In this document: positions 9,074 through 18,064 of the stretch, one piece after another | Layout: each line of letters opens with the position of its first letter | Numbering within the stretch: the first letter of the stretch is position 1 | Assembly (NCBI RefSeq): GCF_029433095.1 | Contig: NZ_JARNTX010000001.1 | Span: 2,480,001-2,544,000 of the forward strand | DNA: 64,000 nucleotides | From: Hymenobacter sp. YC55 | GTDB taxonomy: Bacteria; Bacteroidota; Bacteroidia; Cytophagales; Hymenobacteraceae | Direction: 5' to 3' | Made by a program: the position numbers and the translations under genes | Notes under the pieces: generated by a model | What the model saw: only the letters and a program-made list of their open reading frames with translations | Told to the model about the DNA's origin: nothing | The model's database searches: none

Positions 9074-10117
9074 ATGAAAAAATTATTGGTACTGACCATA
9101 TGCGTGGCGGCTACCTCCACATCTAGTGCCCAAACTCCCCTCGCTCCACTTCCCGATTCTGTTAAGACCTTTCTGGATAAGAGTCTGACGCTGCTGGAGA
9201 CGTACTCGCTGGAACGTGGCACTGTAAATTGGCCCCAGCTGCGCCAGACAGTGTATCAGAAGGTTCAAGGCGCGCAGTCGGTGCGGGAGTTGCTGCCGAT
9301 TTACCCGTTTGTGTTCGAGCAGTTGAAGGATGACCATGGCTGGCTGACATACCAAGGCAAAACCTACAAGTGGCACAACGCCGCTCGCCCCGCCTACGCC
9401 AACACTGCCGTGAAAGAGGCCATTGCCAAGAAACCGGGCGTACTAGTGAAAATGCTACCCGGCAACGTGGGCTACGTGCAGTTGCCGGGCATCAACGCTG
9501 GCGGCAGCTTACAAGCCATGCGCAACGCGGCCAAAGTGGTGCAGGATTCCCTTTGCCGCCTCAACCCCGATAAAGCCAAAGCCTGGATTATCGATCTGCG
9601 CCTGAACACCGGCGGCGCCATGGCGCCCATGCTCGCCGGCATTGCTCCCCTCATCGGCGACGGCTACCTGGGCGGCTTCGTGGATAAGGACGGCAAGCCT
9701 GATGAGCAGTGGTACCTCAAGCAAGGCAACTTCTACATGGATACCCTACAGGTGACCACCTTGCAAAACCGCTGCCCCGTTCGGAAAACCGATAAGCCCG
9801 TGGCCGTACTCGTGAGCGGCATGACTGCCAGCTCCGGCGAAATTGTTGCCATTAGCCTGAAAGGTCGCCCCGCGACCCGCTTTTTCGGGGAGCCTACCTA
9901 CGGCGCCATGACCGCCAATAATAGCTACCGCATCAGCGGCAATTCCTACCTCACCATTGCTGTCATGCAGGAAACCGACCGCAACAAAGCTGTATACCGC
10001 TCCAATGTCACACCCGACGAGCTTATTACCGGCGGTGACAACTTCACGGACCTGACCAAAGACACGAAAGTAGCAGCGGCCCTAAAGTGGCTGAAAACGG
10101 CAAGCAAAACTAAATAA
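9074..10117 (+). CDS. S41 family (tail-specific) peptidase
   Basis: A 347-residue secreted protein with signal peptide MKKLLVLTICVAATSTSSAQ. The C-terminal half is the S41/CtpA catalytic fold: GNVGYVQLPGI, then AWIIDLRLNTGGAMAPML (the typical DLR.N.GG strand), then VSGMTASSGEIVA, where the Ser in SSGE is the nucleophile. No PDZ domain is obvious, so it belongs to the shorter tricorn/IRBP-like S41 group. The substrate is probably a periplasmic peptide. It is transcribed alone, divergent from the small lipoprotein gene. Confidence 0.88.
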   Translation: MKKLLVLTICVAATSTSSAQTPLAPLPDSVKTFLDKSLTLLETYSLERGTVNWPQLRQTVYQKVQGAQSVRELLPIYPFVFEQLKDDHGWLTYQGKTYKWHNAARPAYANTAVKEAIAKKPGVLVKMLPGNVGYVQLPGINAGGSLQAMRNAAKVVQDSLCRLNPDKAKAWIIDLRLNTGGAMAPMLAGIAPLIGDGYLGGFVDKDGKPDEQWYLKQGNFYMDTLQVTTLQNRCPVRKTDKPVAVLVSGMTASSGEIVAISLKGRPATRFFGEPTYGAMTANNSYRISGNSYLTIAVMQETDRNKAVYRSNVTPDELITGGDNFTDLTKDTKVAAALKWLKTASKTK

Positions 10118-10128
10118 CACGCTTTTCG

Positions 10129-11184
10129 CTACGGGATGATTTTCTCGGCTTTCAGCTGCTCGAACTGATTGCGGAAGGACGTGAAGCTGTCGAGGTGCAT
10201 GTCGTGGAAACCCGCGCGGCGCAGCTTGTTGACGTCGAAAAAGGCATCTGCTTCCACGTTGAAAATAAAGTCGCCGAAGGGCCACTGCGCTAGCTCGTCC
10301 AAGGTATGAGGTTTAAGGTTGTACTTCTGCACCATTTGCTGCCACAGCTCCGCTTTATCGGCCATGTACTCTTGCAGCGGAAACGTGATGGGCTCGGCGT
10401 ATTCCACCCCGAAATACTCGGCGAACTTCGGCCACAGCTGGCTCCAGCGGAAGACGTCCCCGTTGGTGACGTTGTAGATTTCTTCGCGGCATTCGTCGTG
10501 CGTCGCCACCCACTCCATGCCTTTGGCCAGCAGCGTGGCATCGGTCACGTTCACCAGTACCTGATAGGCCTGCAAGCTGCCCGGAAAGCGGAACGGCACC
10601 TTAAGTTCTTTGCACAAGCTGGCGTACACGGCTATCAGATTAGCCAAGTTCATGGGGTTGCCCACGGCAAATCCTACCACAATATCGGGGCGTACGGCCG
10701 TCCAGCTCCACGATTTGCCGGCGGACTGCTCGCGCAGAAAGTCCTCCTGGCTGTAGTAGAAGTTCGGCGGGAAATGACGCGGGTCGGCTTCCAAGGCCGG
10801 CGTTTTGTAGCGGCCAAGGTGAGCACCGTAGGCCTTACCACCCTGAATGAAAGTGACATGCCGGAAGTTGGGAGCCACTTGTTCCAGGCCGGTCACGAGG
10901 TTGCGCAGCAAGGCCAGGTTCACGTCCGTTTGGGCGGCGAGGGTTTTGCCTTCGATGTACGCCGCGTAGAGCACGTGCGTAACCTCGCGCAACTCCTCGG
11001 CCTGCTTGGCTACCGCTTCCGGGTCCAACAAATCCAGCTGCACATAGTGCGCCGAGGTTTCATAATCCAGTGCCGAGGCCGACGTGACCAGGGTGTTCCA
11101 GTTGCCGGTAGAAAGCAGGTAGCTGACAGCATTGCGGCCAATAATGCCGTTGCCGCCGACTACAAGAATGGTGTTAGTAGGCAT
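10129..11184 (-). CDS. PRISE-type SDR oxidoreductase (progesterone 5-beta-reductase/iridoid synthase-like)
   Basis: A 351-residue cytoplasmic enzyme. The N-terminus has VVGGNGIIGRNAVSYL, a Rossmann-fold NAD(P)H loop of extended SDRs. Later motifs fit the PRISE enone reductases: HVTFIQGGKAYGAHLG (with the active-site Lys) and NFYYSQEDFL (Tyr). These enzymes reduce activated C=C bonds of enones. The physiological substrate in bacteria is unknown. The gene ends 11 bases from the convergent S41 gene and starts next to a block of dispersed hairpin repeats. Confidence 0.82.
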   Translation of the reverse strand: MPTNTILVVGGNGIIGRNAVSYLLSTGNWNTLVTSASALDYETSAHYVQLDLLDPEAVAKQAEELREVTHVLYAAYIEGKTLAAQTDVNLALLRNLVTGLEQVAPNFRHVTFIQGGKAYGAHLGRYKTPALEADPRHFPPNFYYSQEDFLREQSAGKSWSWTAVRPDIVVGFAVGNPMNLANLIAVYASLCKELKVPFRFPGSLQAYQVLVNVTDATLLAKGMEWVATHDECREEIYNVTNGDVFRWSQLWPKFAEYFGVEYAEPITFPLQEYMADKAELWQQMVQKYNLKPHTLDELAQWPFGDFIFNVEADAFFDVNKLRRAGFHDMHLDSFTSFRNQFEQLKAEKIIP

Positions 11185-11223
11185 ACAGAAGTGGTTTAAA
11201 TGTCAAGGTCCTATCCCCTAGCC

Positions 11224-11437
11224 CGTCATGCAGAGGTGCTGCCGAAGCACCTCGCGTGCTGAGGTTACCAATACGATATGACCGTCATGCTGAGCGCAGT
11301 CGAAGCATCTCGCTAGTGTGGTAAACCCTTTTAGCAGTGCAACGAGTCGAGCGAGATGCTTCGACTCCGCTCAGCATGACGGTTACTACTCATGTGTCAG
11401 CACGCGGAGTGCTTCGGCAAGCTCAGCATGACCGTTC
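11224..11437. repeat. Dispersed TCATGCTGAG hairpin repeat, copy A
   Basis: The core is a pair of 33-base inverted arms at 11282-11314 and 11350-11382 with one mismatch, beginning CCGTCATGCTGAGC and ending GCTCAGCATGACGG. Degenerate half-copies flank it at 11224-11260 and 11400-11432. The inner text GCATCTCGCTAGTGTGG is repeated exactly in copy C at 54014, which shows a family of related elements and not a chance hairpin. It is non-coding; a weak open frame across it is an artefact. Confidence 0.85.
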
Positions 11438-11460
11438 TTTTGTTTGGGCTAGATTGGCTT

Positions 11461-12543
11461 TTAGGAGTGTGGTAGTACGACGTTTGATGCCATTGCAGTT
11501 ACCGTATCCGCGGATGTTTCGGCTACTATGTTGGGTTGAACGGCTTCGTGAAGGGCCTGTTTCAGGGAAGTAGCCATCAGATTCCAGGCGCGTTGGGCGG
11601 GCTCTTGGGGGCCGAAGTGAGTGAAAGCATGGTCCACGCCTTCAAACTCTTGATGCGTGACGGCCACGCCCTGCTCGCGCAATTTCTGCGCATATTCGTT
11701 GCCGTCGTCGCGCAATAGGTCGTACTCAGCCGTGATGATGAGGGCGGGCGCCAGGCCGGTTAGGTCTTCGGCCAGCAACGGTGACGCCAGCGGATTGAGG
11801 CGGTCGGCGGGACAAGGCACGTACATGTGCTTAAAAAACGACGCCAACTCAACAGAAAGTACCTGCTTCTTGCGGCGCACGACGTGCTTGTGGCTGGTGC
11901 GTTCGGCTAGGTTGAGCGAAGGATAATCCAGAATCTGCAACGCCAGCGCAAACTCCTGCCGCTCTTTCACCAGCAGCGCCACCCCTGCCGCAATGCTGCC
12001 GCCCGCGCTGTGGCCGCCAATGGCCAAGCGGCTGGCATCGTAGCCAAGCGTAGCCGCTTGCTCGTGTACCCACTTCACCACCTCGTAGCACTGGTAGATG
12101 GCCGCCGGAAAGGGGTGCTCGGGGGCCAGCGTGTAATCAACGTTCACGACCAAGCACTTCGCATGGTGCGCCAAGTACTGGCACAGCAAGTCGTCCTGCC
12201 CCGGGAAGCCAAGCACGAAGCCACCGCCGTGAAAGTTGACGTACACCGGCAGCGGCCCATTAGTGGCCTCGGGCCAATAAAACGTGACAGGAGCCGCGCC
12301 GTGCGCCGTAGCCACCTCCCGCTGCTCGATAGCACGCATGGTTACTTTCGGGAAGTGTACCTTGCGGCGAGAAGCCCCGCCCTTGATGAGCTGACGCAGC
12401 AAGGCCAACCGGATACGGCCTGCTGTCGTGATACGCGCACAATTATCTACCTGAATAGTATAGGGTTTGCTCCGCCAAACCCACGTGAGAAACCCCGCCG
12501 TCAGGACTGGAGCCAGTAAAAGAGCCGCTGTTTTCTTTTGCAT
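11461..12543 (-). CDS. HSL-family alpha/beta hydrolase (esterase)
   Basis: A 360-residue protein. The ATG at 12543 gives an N-terminal hydrophobic anchor or signal (MQKKTAALLLAPVLTAGFLTW). The esterase signatures are clear: YVNFHGGGFVLGF (oxyanion hole HGGG), APEHPFPAA, and IGGHSAGGSIA with the nucleophilic Ser in GHSAGG. The acid and His appear in TAEYDLLRDDG and EGVDHAFTHF. It hydrolyses short acyl esters; the true substrate is unknown. It is flanked by the repeat block on its 3' side and is monocistronic. Confidence 0.88.
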   Translation of the reverse strand: MQKKTAALLLAPVLTAGFLTWVWRSKPYTIQVDNCARITTAGRIRLALLRQLIKGGASRRKVHFPKVTMRAIEQREVATAHGAAPVTFYWPEATNGPLPVYVNFHGGGFVLGFPGQDDLLCQYLAHHAKCLVVNVDYTLAPEHPFPAAIYQCYEVVKWVHEQAATLGYDASRLAIGGHSAGGSIAAGVALLVKERQEFALALQILDYPSLNLAERTSHKHVVRRKKQVLSVELASFFKHMYVPCPADRLNPLASPLLAEDLTGLAPALIITAEYDLLRDDGNEYAQKLREQGVAVTHQEFEGVDHAFTHFGPQEPAQRAWNLMATSLKQALHEAVQPNIVAETSADTVTAMASNVVLPHS

Positions 12544-12811
12544 GAATTGGTTGCTGTTAGAAACATCTTGGGCGGATCTTACTAAAGGACACAAGGGCTA
12601 CGCATCTGCGTCCTTTATCCTATCCACCGCCCAAGCTACGTTCATACGCAATTCACTTAAAAAGAGAAGTCGACTATAAGCACACTTTATTGTAGTCTAC
12701 AGGCGCAGCTACATATGATGAGAGAATTTTGTAATAGAATGATAAGCCGTTAGTGCTAGCCATATGAATATCATCGCAATTGAAAATTTCAGCAGTAAAA
12801 GCAATTAGCAC

Positions 12812-14083
12812 CTATAATGAAGGCAAAGCATCTGCAGAATCTTTTATTAAGAGAAGCATGTCAGCTTCCGTCAATGTTCCTAGATAAGGCGATGGCTTTG
12901 ATATAGTTTCCTTGGTCCAGTTAACCTTAACTAAGTCTTTTCCTGAAACAAGAATACATGAAGACTCCGTGGGACTCTCACTATTCAAGCCTATATTCAT
13001 TAATATAAGGTTTGATCCGTAAGTGGTTGTTACCGGATCAAATGCATACAATCCATCATCAAACAACGGATCAACAATACTAAATATATTGTTAGCCCAA
13101 GTAGCTAAAAAGGTACTACCATTCCAATTGACTATAAATACTTGCTCGGCATTTAGTGTAAACGCAGATAACACCTCTATACTTAAATAATCAAACAGTT
13201 TTCTACCACGACTTATTTTAGCCCGCCGGCGACTTTCAAAATCCCTATCCTGTGGCATTCGTTTTCCGCTCCAGCGCGTTAAATCAGCGGGGTCGTTAAT
13301 CTGCTGAAAGTCAGCAAATCCTAACATATGGCTATGGGATGCTAGAACGAAATATTTCCCATCTTTCTTAATAATAGAATTTGCACATGTAGCCTCTGCT
13401 AAATAGTAAACTTGCTTTTGTTTATCGTAAAAATAAATTTGGCCACCCCACTCTCCATCACACGTCATGCAGGATATATAACGTTCATCTTCGAATATCT
13501 TAGGCTGCTTTTTGAGAGGAACTGGTTTTTTATATAACTCCCATTGACCTGCTTTGGAGAAAACATAATAGTTTTTACCAGACAGACCTACTAGCTGGTT
13601 ATCTAATAACCAGTGATACTGAAATTCTTTAGTATTGAGCTGTTGCTCCAGTTGCTTATTTCTTTCTAGTCCTTTTATTTGATAGCAGGCAAAATAGCCT
13701 GGCTCAAATAAGGCGATTAAGTTGCCTTGGTAGAGCACCGAGAACGATAAAGGAAAAGAGACAGCAGAGAATGGATTATGCAGTACTACCTGGCTTTTTC
13801 GTAACCCAAGCGCTTTAGCCCCAAACTGAATTCTATAGTCATGCTTACCACCACTTTGTTTTTCCTCATACACTATTGGTAAAATAGGCGCGTCTTCAGC
13901 AGTAATAACTTGATCAATAGCGTTAAGCTGCTGAAAACGCTTCAGCAGCCTCCGGAAATCCGATGGTGGCGTGTAATACCTGTTGCGCAAATCAGTAAGT
14001 GCTTTTGAGTGATACACATACGGACTTACTACAAGCGCAAGAAGCAGGATTAGTGTAGTAAAGGGCAGCAGAAAGCTTTTCAT
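12812..14083 (-). CDS. AT-rich membrane-anchored protein of unknown function downstream of pnkp
   Basis: A 423-residue protein with an N-terminal membrane anchor or signal (MKSFLLPFTTLILLLALVVS). The remainder is rich in aromatic residues and short beta-like segments, reminiscent of a beta-propeller, but I find no catalytic motif. A possible metal or disulfide motif is ISCMTCDGEW. The gene is much more AT-rich than pnkp, which ends 29 bases upstream on the same strand, so it may be a later acquisition that uses the pnkp transcript. Whether it takes part in RNA repair is unknown; an extracytoplasmic location argues against it. Confidence 0.55.
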   Translation of the reverse strand: MKSFLLPFTTLILLLALVVSPYVYHSKALTDLRNRYYTPPSDFRRLLKRFQQLNAIDQVITAEDAPILPIVYEEKQSGGKHDYRIQFGAKALGLRKSQVVLHNPFSAVSFPLSFSVLYQGNLIALFEPGYFACYQIKGLERNKQLEQQLNTKEFQYHWLLDNQLVGLSGKNYYVFSKAGQWELYKKPVPLKKQPKIFEDERYISCMTCDGEWGGQIYFYDKQKQVYYLAEATCANSIIKKDGKYFVLASHSHMLGFADFQQINDPADLTRWSGKRMPQDRDFESRRRAKISRGRKLFDYLSIEVLSAFTLNAEQVFIVNWNGSTFLATWANNIFSIVDPLFDDGLYAFDPVTTTYGSNLILMNIGLNSESPTESSCILVSGKDLVKVNWTKETISKPSPYLGTLTEADMLLLIKDSADALPSL

Positions 14084-14112
14084 TTTCCTAGAACCATTAG
14101 CTGATTCTGGCT

Positions 14113-16743
14113 TTACAACCGTGGGTCCACGGCCTCGCTTTCCAGCGCCAGCACTCCGAACACACATTGGTGTACCTCGCGGAGCGGAGCACCTGCTACG
14201 AATCGTTCCAGGCTTTCCACGCCGAGAGCAAACTCGCGCAGGGCCAGGTTGCGCTTGGCCTTTACGGTGCGCTCCTTCAGGCGCTCCAGGTTACCGGGCA
14301 GCAGGTAGTCGGGGCCGTAGATGATACGCAGGTACTCGCGGCCCCGGCACTTGAGGGCGGGCTGCACCAGGGTTTTCGAGCCTTTCGGGATGAAGTCGTA
14401 GGGCTTTACCACCATGCCTTCGCCCCCGGCGGCCGTGAGGTCGGTCCACCACTGGATGGCCGCTTCCACTTCCGCCGGGTCTTGGGTGGCGACTACGCGG
14501 TAGGGCGTGGCGCGTAGCAAACCATGGTCTTGCAGGCTGAGGGCGCGCAGGGTTTCCATGTGCCAGGCGTGGTCTTTGTCGAAGTAAGTGCGGCCCTCGG
14601 TGGCGAGCAGGTGGAAGGGCGCCAACCGCAAATCGGCGAGGCTCTCCACCGGCCAGCTGTAGCGGCGGTAGGCCTCGGCGTAGTGGTCGGCGGCGGTGCG
14701 GCGGGCGGTGGTGCGAGCCAGCAGCGCTTCGAGGCCGTCGATGCTGCGGGCGGTGGCTTGCTCTAGCGCAGCTTCGGCCAGGGGCAGCGCGGCGCTGGCC
14801 GCGGCAGCTACAGCGGCATACTGGTTTTTAATTAGGTCCTGCGCTTTGGCCGACCACGGCAGCAGCTCGGCATCGAGGCAGAGCCAGTCGGTTTGGTGCT
14901 TTTCCCAAAAGCCAGCGCCGGTTAGCGCCTCTTGCAACCGGGCTAGGAAGGCACTTTCCAGGTCGGGGTCGGTGAAAAAGTTGCGGCCGGTGCGGGTGTA
15001 GCACTTGCCGGGCCCCTCGCCAATCACCCCGAACCGGCGGCGCGCCACATCCTCGTCGCGAGCCAGCACTACCACCACGCGGCTACCCATGTGCTTTTCC
15101 TCGCACACCACGCGCTCCACCCCCATCTTGCGGTAGTAGTCGAACGCTTCGGTGGGGTGCTCCAGCAAATCGGGCAGCGGGCTGGTTTCCGTCGGCGACA
15201 TGGTAGGCGGCAGGTAAAGCAGCCACTTGGGGTTGAGGGCGAAGCGGCTCATCACCTCCAAGGCCGCAATGGCGTTTTCCTCCCGAATCGTGACAGAAGG
15301 CAACAGGCGCGGCCGAATGATTTGCTTGCCTATCACGTCACGGATGTCGAGCAAGGCATCGTGCTGTTGCTGCGCGGTGAGGTCGGGGGTGGTTTGCGCG
15401 TTGGCGGCCGCTTGCTCTTGTTGGAGGCGCAGGTAGTTGAGCGGACGCGTCGGCTCGCAGTAAACGCGGGCGGCGGGCACAGCTACCAGTTCCCGCTCGG
15501 GGTAACGCAAAGCGGTGAGCTGGCCGCCAAACACGCAACCGGTATCAATATCAATGGTATTGTTGAGCCATTCCGATTCGGGCACGGGCGTGTGGCCGTA
15601 CACCACCATGGCCCGGCCGCGGTACTTTAAGGCCCAATTGTAGCGGACCGGCAAGCCAAACTCGTCTATCTCGCCGGTGGTTTCGCCGAACAGCGCGAAA
15701 GACCGCACGGCGCCTGAGCCCCGCCCCTGCATGTCTTCACGCAAGCCGGCGTGGGCCACCACCAGCTTGCCCCCATCGAGCACATAGTGGCTCACGAGGC
15801 TATCCAGAAACTGCCGCACCTGGCTCTTAAACGTATCCGACTCCGTGGCCAGTTGCGCCAGCGTCTCGGCGAAACCGTGCTGGTCGTTTACCTTCTTGCC
15901 GTTGAGGTGGCGTAGCAGCTTGATATCGTGGTTGCCGGGCACGCAGAGCGCCACCCCGTCTTGCACCATGCGCATCACCAGCCGCAGCACCGCCGGCGAA
16001 GCAGGTCCTCGGTCCACCAAGTCGCCAAGGAAGATAGCCCGGCGGCCAGCGGGCGCCGTCACGCGCACACCTAGATCACGCGCATCCTGCGTCGGCTCGG
16101 CTTCGATGGTATAACCAAGGTTGGTGAGCAATTGCACCAGTTCGTCGTAGCAACCGTGTACGTCGCCGATGATGTCGAAGGGGCCGGTTTCCTGCTTGCG
16201 GTTGTTGTAGAGCGGGTCGCGCACTACGGTCGTCACGGCGTCGATTTCCTCGGGGCCGTTCAGGTGGTAGATGTGGCGGAACCCTTCGTGCTTGAGGCTT
16301 TTGAGGCTGCGGCGCAACTGCATGCGCTGCTGCGGTACCACGTGGCGGCCGAGGTGGCGGCGCTCGGCGCGGGCGCGGTTGCGGCTCTCGGCCAAATGGT
16401 CGGGCACGTCGAGGACGATGGCGGTGGGCAGCATGTGGTAGTCGCGGGCCAGTTGCACCAGCGTCTTGCGGGCTTCGGGCTGCACGTTGGTAGCGTCCAC
16501 TACCGTGAGCAGGCCGCGCTTGAGGCGCACGCCCACTAGGTAATGCAGCAACGCAAACGCGTCGGGCGTGGCGGCTTGGTCGTTCTCATCATCGGCCACC
16601 AGCGCCCGGCACTGGTCCGACGACACGATTTCGGTGGGCTTAAACAGACGCCGGGCAAACGTGGATTTGCCCGCTCCCGAGGTGCCGATGAGCAAGACGA
16701 GGGATAGTTCAGGAAGCTTGAGGGTTGCTAGGGATTGAGGCAT
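14113..16743 (-). CDS. pnkp: Polynucleotide kinase-phosphatase-ligase (Pnkp), RNA repair enzyme
   Basis: At 876 residues this is the size of the Clostridium thermocellum Pnkp. Three domains follow in order. Residues 1-170 are a P-loop polynucleotide 5'-kinase (IGTSGAGKST, residues 19-28). Residues 188-430 are a calcineurin-type 2',3'-phosphatase (DIIGDVHGCYDE, GDLVDRG, GNHD, YGHTPV). Residues 500-876 are an adenylyltransferase ligase with motif I EEKHMGSR, giving Lys550 as the AMP acceptor, and the C-terminal motif ALKCRGREYLRIIYGPDY. The enzyme heals the ends of broken RNA, such as tRNA cut by ribotoxins, and seals them; in studied bacteria the ligase domain needs the partner Hen1. Here hen1 is 7.6 kb away. 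The start at 16743 is only 24 bases from the divergent HAD gene. Confidence 0.95.
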   Translation of the reverse strand: MPQSLATLKLPELSLVLLIGTSGAGKSTFARRLFKPTEIVSSDQCRALVADDENDQAATPDAFALLHYLVGVRLKRGLLTVVDATNVQPEARKTLVQLARDYHMLPTAIVLDVPDHLAESRNRARAERRHLGRHVVPQQRMQLRRSLKSLKHEGFRHIYHLNGPEEIDAVTTVVRDPLYNNRKQETGPFDIIGDVHGCYDELVQLLTNLGYTIEAEPTQDARDLGVRVTAPAGRRAIFLGDLVDRGPASPAVLRLVMRMVQDGVALCVPGNHDIKLLRHLNGKKVNDQHGFAETLAQLATESDTFKSQVRQFLDSLVSHYVLDGGKLVVAHAGLREDMQGRGSGAVRSFALFGETTGEIDEFGLPVRYNWALKYRGRAMVVYGHTPVPESEWLNNTIDIDTGCVFGGQLTALRYPERELVAVPAARVYCEPTRPLNYLRLQQEQAAANAQTTPDLTAQQQHDALLDIRDVIGKQIIRPRLLPSVTIREENAIAALEVMSRFALNPKWLLYLPPTMSPTETSPLPDLLEHPTEAFDYYRKMGVERVVCEEKHMGSRVVVVLARDEDVARRRFGVIGEGPGKCYTRTGRNFFTDPDLESAFLARLQEALTGAGFWEKHQTDWLCLDAELLPWSAKAQDLIKNQYAAVAAAASAALPLAEAALEQATARSIDGLEALLARTTARRTAADHYAEAYRRYSWPVESLADLRLAPFHLLATEGRTYFDKDHAWHMETLRALSLQDHGLLRATPYRVVATQDPAEVEAAIQWWTDLTAAGGEGMVVKPYDFIPKGSKTLVQPALKCRGREYLRIIYGPDYLLPGNLERLKERTVKAKRNLALREFALGVESLERFVAGAPLREVHQCVFGVLALESEAVDPRL

Positions 16744-16763
16744 TATAGCAATTGATAATTTTG
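16735..16763 (+). promoter_or_regulatory. Promoter for the HAD gene, leaderless
   Basis: TTG at 16735, an 18-base spacer, then TAATTTTG at 16756-16763, matching the Bacteroidota -33/-7 consensus. The box ends four bases before the ATG at 16768, so transcription should begin at or beside the start codon. The -33 element lies inside the pnkp 5' end. Confidence 0.6.
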
Positions 16764-16767
16764 CCGA

Positions 16768-17193
16768 ATGACAAAGCTTTACTTAGATATCGACGGTGTT
16801 TTATTGACAACTAAACACACGCAGGCGGCGCCAGAAGTTGAGGTGTTCATTGATTTTGTAACCTCACATTTTGAATGTTATTGGCTGACCACTCATTGCA
16901 AAGGTGACAGCGCATCCGTACTTGGTTACCTGTCACACTTTTTACCATCATCAACGATAGAAAAGCTCAAACATACAGTTCTGCCAACTAATTGGGATGC
17001 ACTTAAGACAGAAGCCATCGATACAAGTTCAGATTTTTATTGGCTCGATGATCAGCCTTTTCAGGCAGAAAGGGCCTATCTACAGGCTAATGGCGTAGCT
17101 AATAGGCTGATTGTTGTCAACCTTGGTCGTGCTGATGAGTTAAGAGCGGTTCAGTTGAACTTGCAACAACTCATAAATACCACGCTGCTTTAG
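16768..17193 (+). CDS. HAD-fold protein divergent from pnkp, possible RNA-repair HAD
   Basis: A 141-residue protein. LYLDIDGVLLTT at residues 4-15 is HAD motif I (DxD), and FYWLDDQPF near residue 90 is the acidic C-terminal motif. It lacks a large cap domain. Small HADs of this kind (HAD_SAK-type) occur in or beside multidomain Swiss-army-knife RNA repair proteins, and its place head-to-head with pnkp supports that role; a generic phosphatase is the alternative. It is AT-rich compared with pnkp. Confidence 0.65.
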   Translation: MTKLYLDIDGVLLTTKHTQAAPEVEVFIDFVTSHFECYWLTTHCKGDSASVLGYLSHFLPSSTIEKLKHTVLPTNWDALKTEAIDTSSDFYWLDDQPFQAERAYLQANGVANRLIVVNLGRADELRAVQLNLQQLINTTLL

Positions 17194-17231
17194 TGAACGG
17201 GTACCTGTTCCATGGTCTCCTTACCGTTTCT

Positions 17232-17403
17232 GGCACCGCTACGCGGCGCTAACCGTTCTTACGGCTTTTTCTACAAACCTATGGGCCGCTACGCGCCCAA
17301 CCATTTTCAGATTTAGCAACCAACTTCATGCATCTGCCTACCGCGTAGCGGTGACAGGTTTGTAGATTCAGGTTATTATGTTGTTGCGCCGCGTAGCGGT
17401 GCC
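17232..17403. repeat. Inverted REP pair upstream of the transposase
   Basis: The two perfect 18-base arms (17232-17249 and 17386-17403) enclose about 136 bases that contain a further degenerate inverted pair (CCGCTACGCG and CGCGTAGCGG). Confidence 0.85.
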
Positions 17404-17421
17404 AGAATACTCTAGCATTAT

Positions 17422-17883
17422 ATGGCCAATACATATACCCAATTATATATCCACCTCATTTTTGCCGTGCATGGGCGCGAGCGACTAATCAACGAATCTG
17501 TTCGGGAACGGGTGCAGCAATATATCTGCGGTATTGTCCGTGACCATCGTCACAAAGTCTTGGCTATCTATTGCATGCCGGACCATCTGCACTTACTTGT
17601 TGGACTTCACCCCGATCAAGCCATTGCAGATTTAGTACGTGAGATCAAAGGCAGTTCTAGCACCTGGATTAATACCAATCAACTGCTACCAAAGCATTTT
17701 GCATGGCAGCGAGGCTATGGGGCTTTTTCCTACGCAAAATCGCAGCTGGATGCAGTTGTGCAATACATTCAGCGTCAGCCGGAGCATCATGCCCGCACTA
17801 GTTTCCGAAACGAATACATATCCTTGCTGCAAAAATTTGCCATCGAATACGATGAGAAGTACCTATTTGAGTGGATTGAATAA
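17422..17883 (+). CDS. IS200-like REP-associated tyrosine transposase (RAYT)
   Basis: A 153-residue protein matching the Y1 HUH transposase fold. YCMPDHLHLLVGL carries the HUH pair (His55 and His57), and AVVQYIQRQPEHH carries the catalytic Tyr115. Length and motifs are complete, so the gene looks functional. Enzymes of this group nick and rejoin single-stranded DNA at palindromes; the palindromes here flank the gene on both sides. Unlike a full IS200 there is no sign of a second gene (tnpB). Confidence 0.9.
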   Translation: MANTYTQLYIHLIFAVHGRERLINESVRERVQQYICGIVRDHRHKVLAIYCMPDHLHLLVGLHPDQAIADLVREIKGSSSTWINTNQLLPKHFAWQRGYGAFSYAKSQLDAVVQYIQRQPEHHARTSFRNEYISLLQKFAIEYDEKYLFEWIE

Positions 17884-17918
17884 ACTGGTATTGAATTACT
17901 AGCTTATGTAACGGTTCT

Positions 17919-18006
17919 GGCACCGCTACGCGGCGCAGGACGTTGTGTTGTTTGTTGCTTTTGCTACAAACCTATGACCGCTATGCGGCCTAGAAGCCAC
18001 AACGTC
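17919..18006. repeat. REP sequences downstream of the transposase
   Basis: It contains a third exact GGCACCGCTACGCGGCGC copy, then a second hairpin (GGACGTTGTG with CACAACGTC) around a CTACAAACCTATGACCGC copy. Confidence 0.75.
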
Positions 18007-18064
18007 GGTCTTATTGCTCTGCCTTATCAGAGGTAGCACGGCACCTCTTTTCACTCTTTGTCGT

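Larger units (their letters stand above)
17208..18010. mobile_element. RAYT/IS200-like transposase unit with flanking REP palindromes
   Basis: The transposase gene is bracketed by non-coding blocks that share motifs. GGCACCGCTACGCGGCGC occurs at 17232-17249 and 17919-17936, and its exact reverse complement at 17386-17403. CTACAAACCTATG with a following CCGCTA-CG block occurs on both sides (about 17271 and 17964). The left block therefore can fold into a large cruciform. This is the layout of a REP-associated tyrosine transposase with its cognate REP sequences, located between pnkp/HAD and the OmpA gene. Confidence 0.8.

Noticed and set aside
11337..11573. Open frame across hairpin repeat A
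   Set aside because: It lies within inverted repeats and runs into the esterase 3' end antisense; no sign of a real product.
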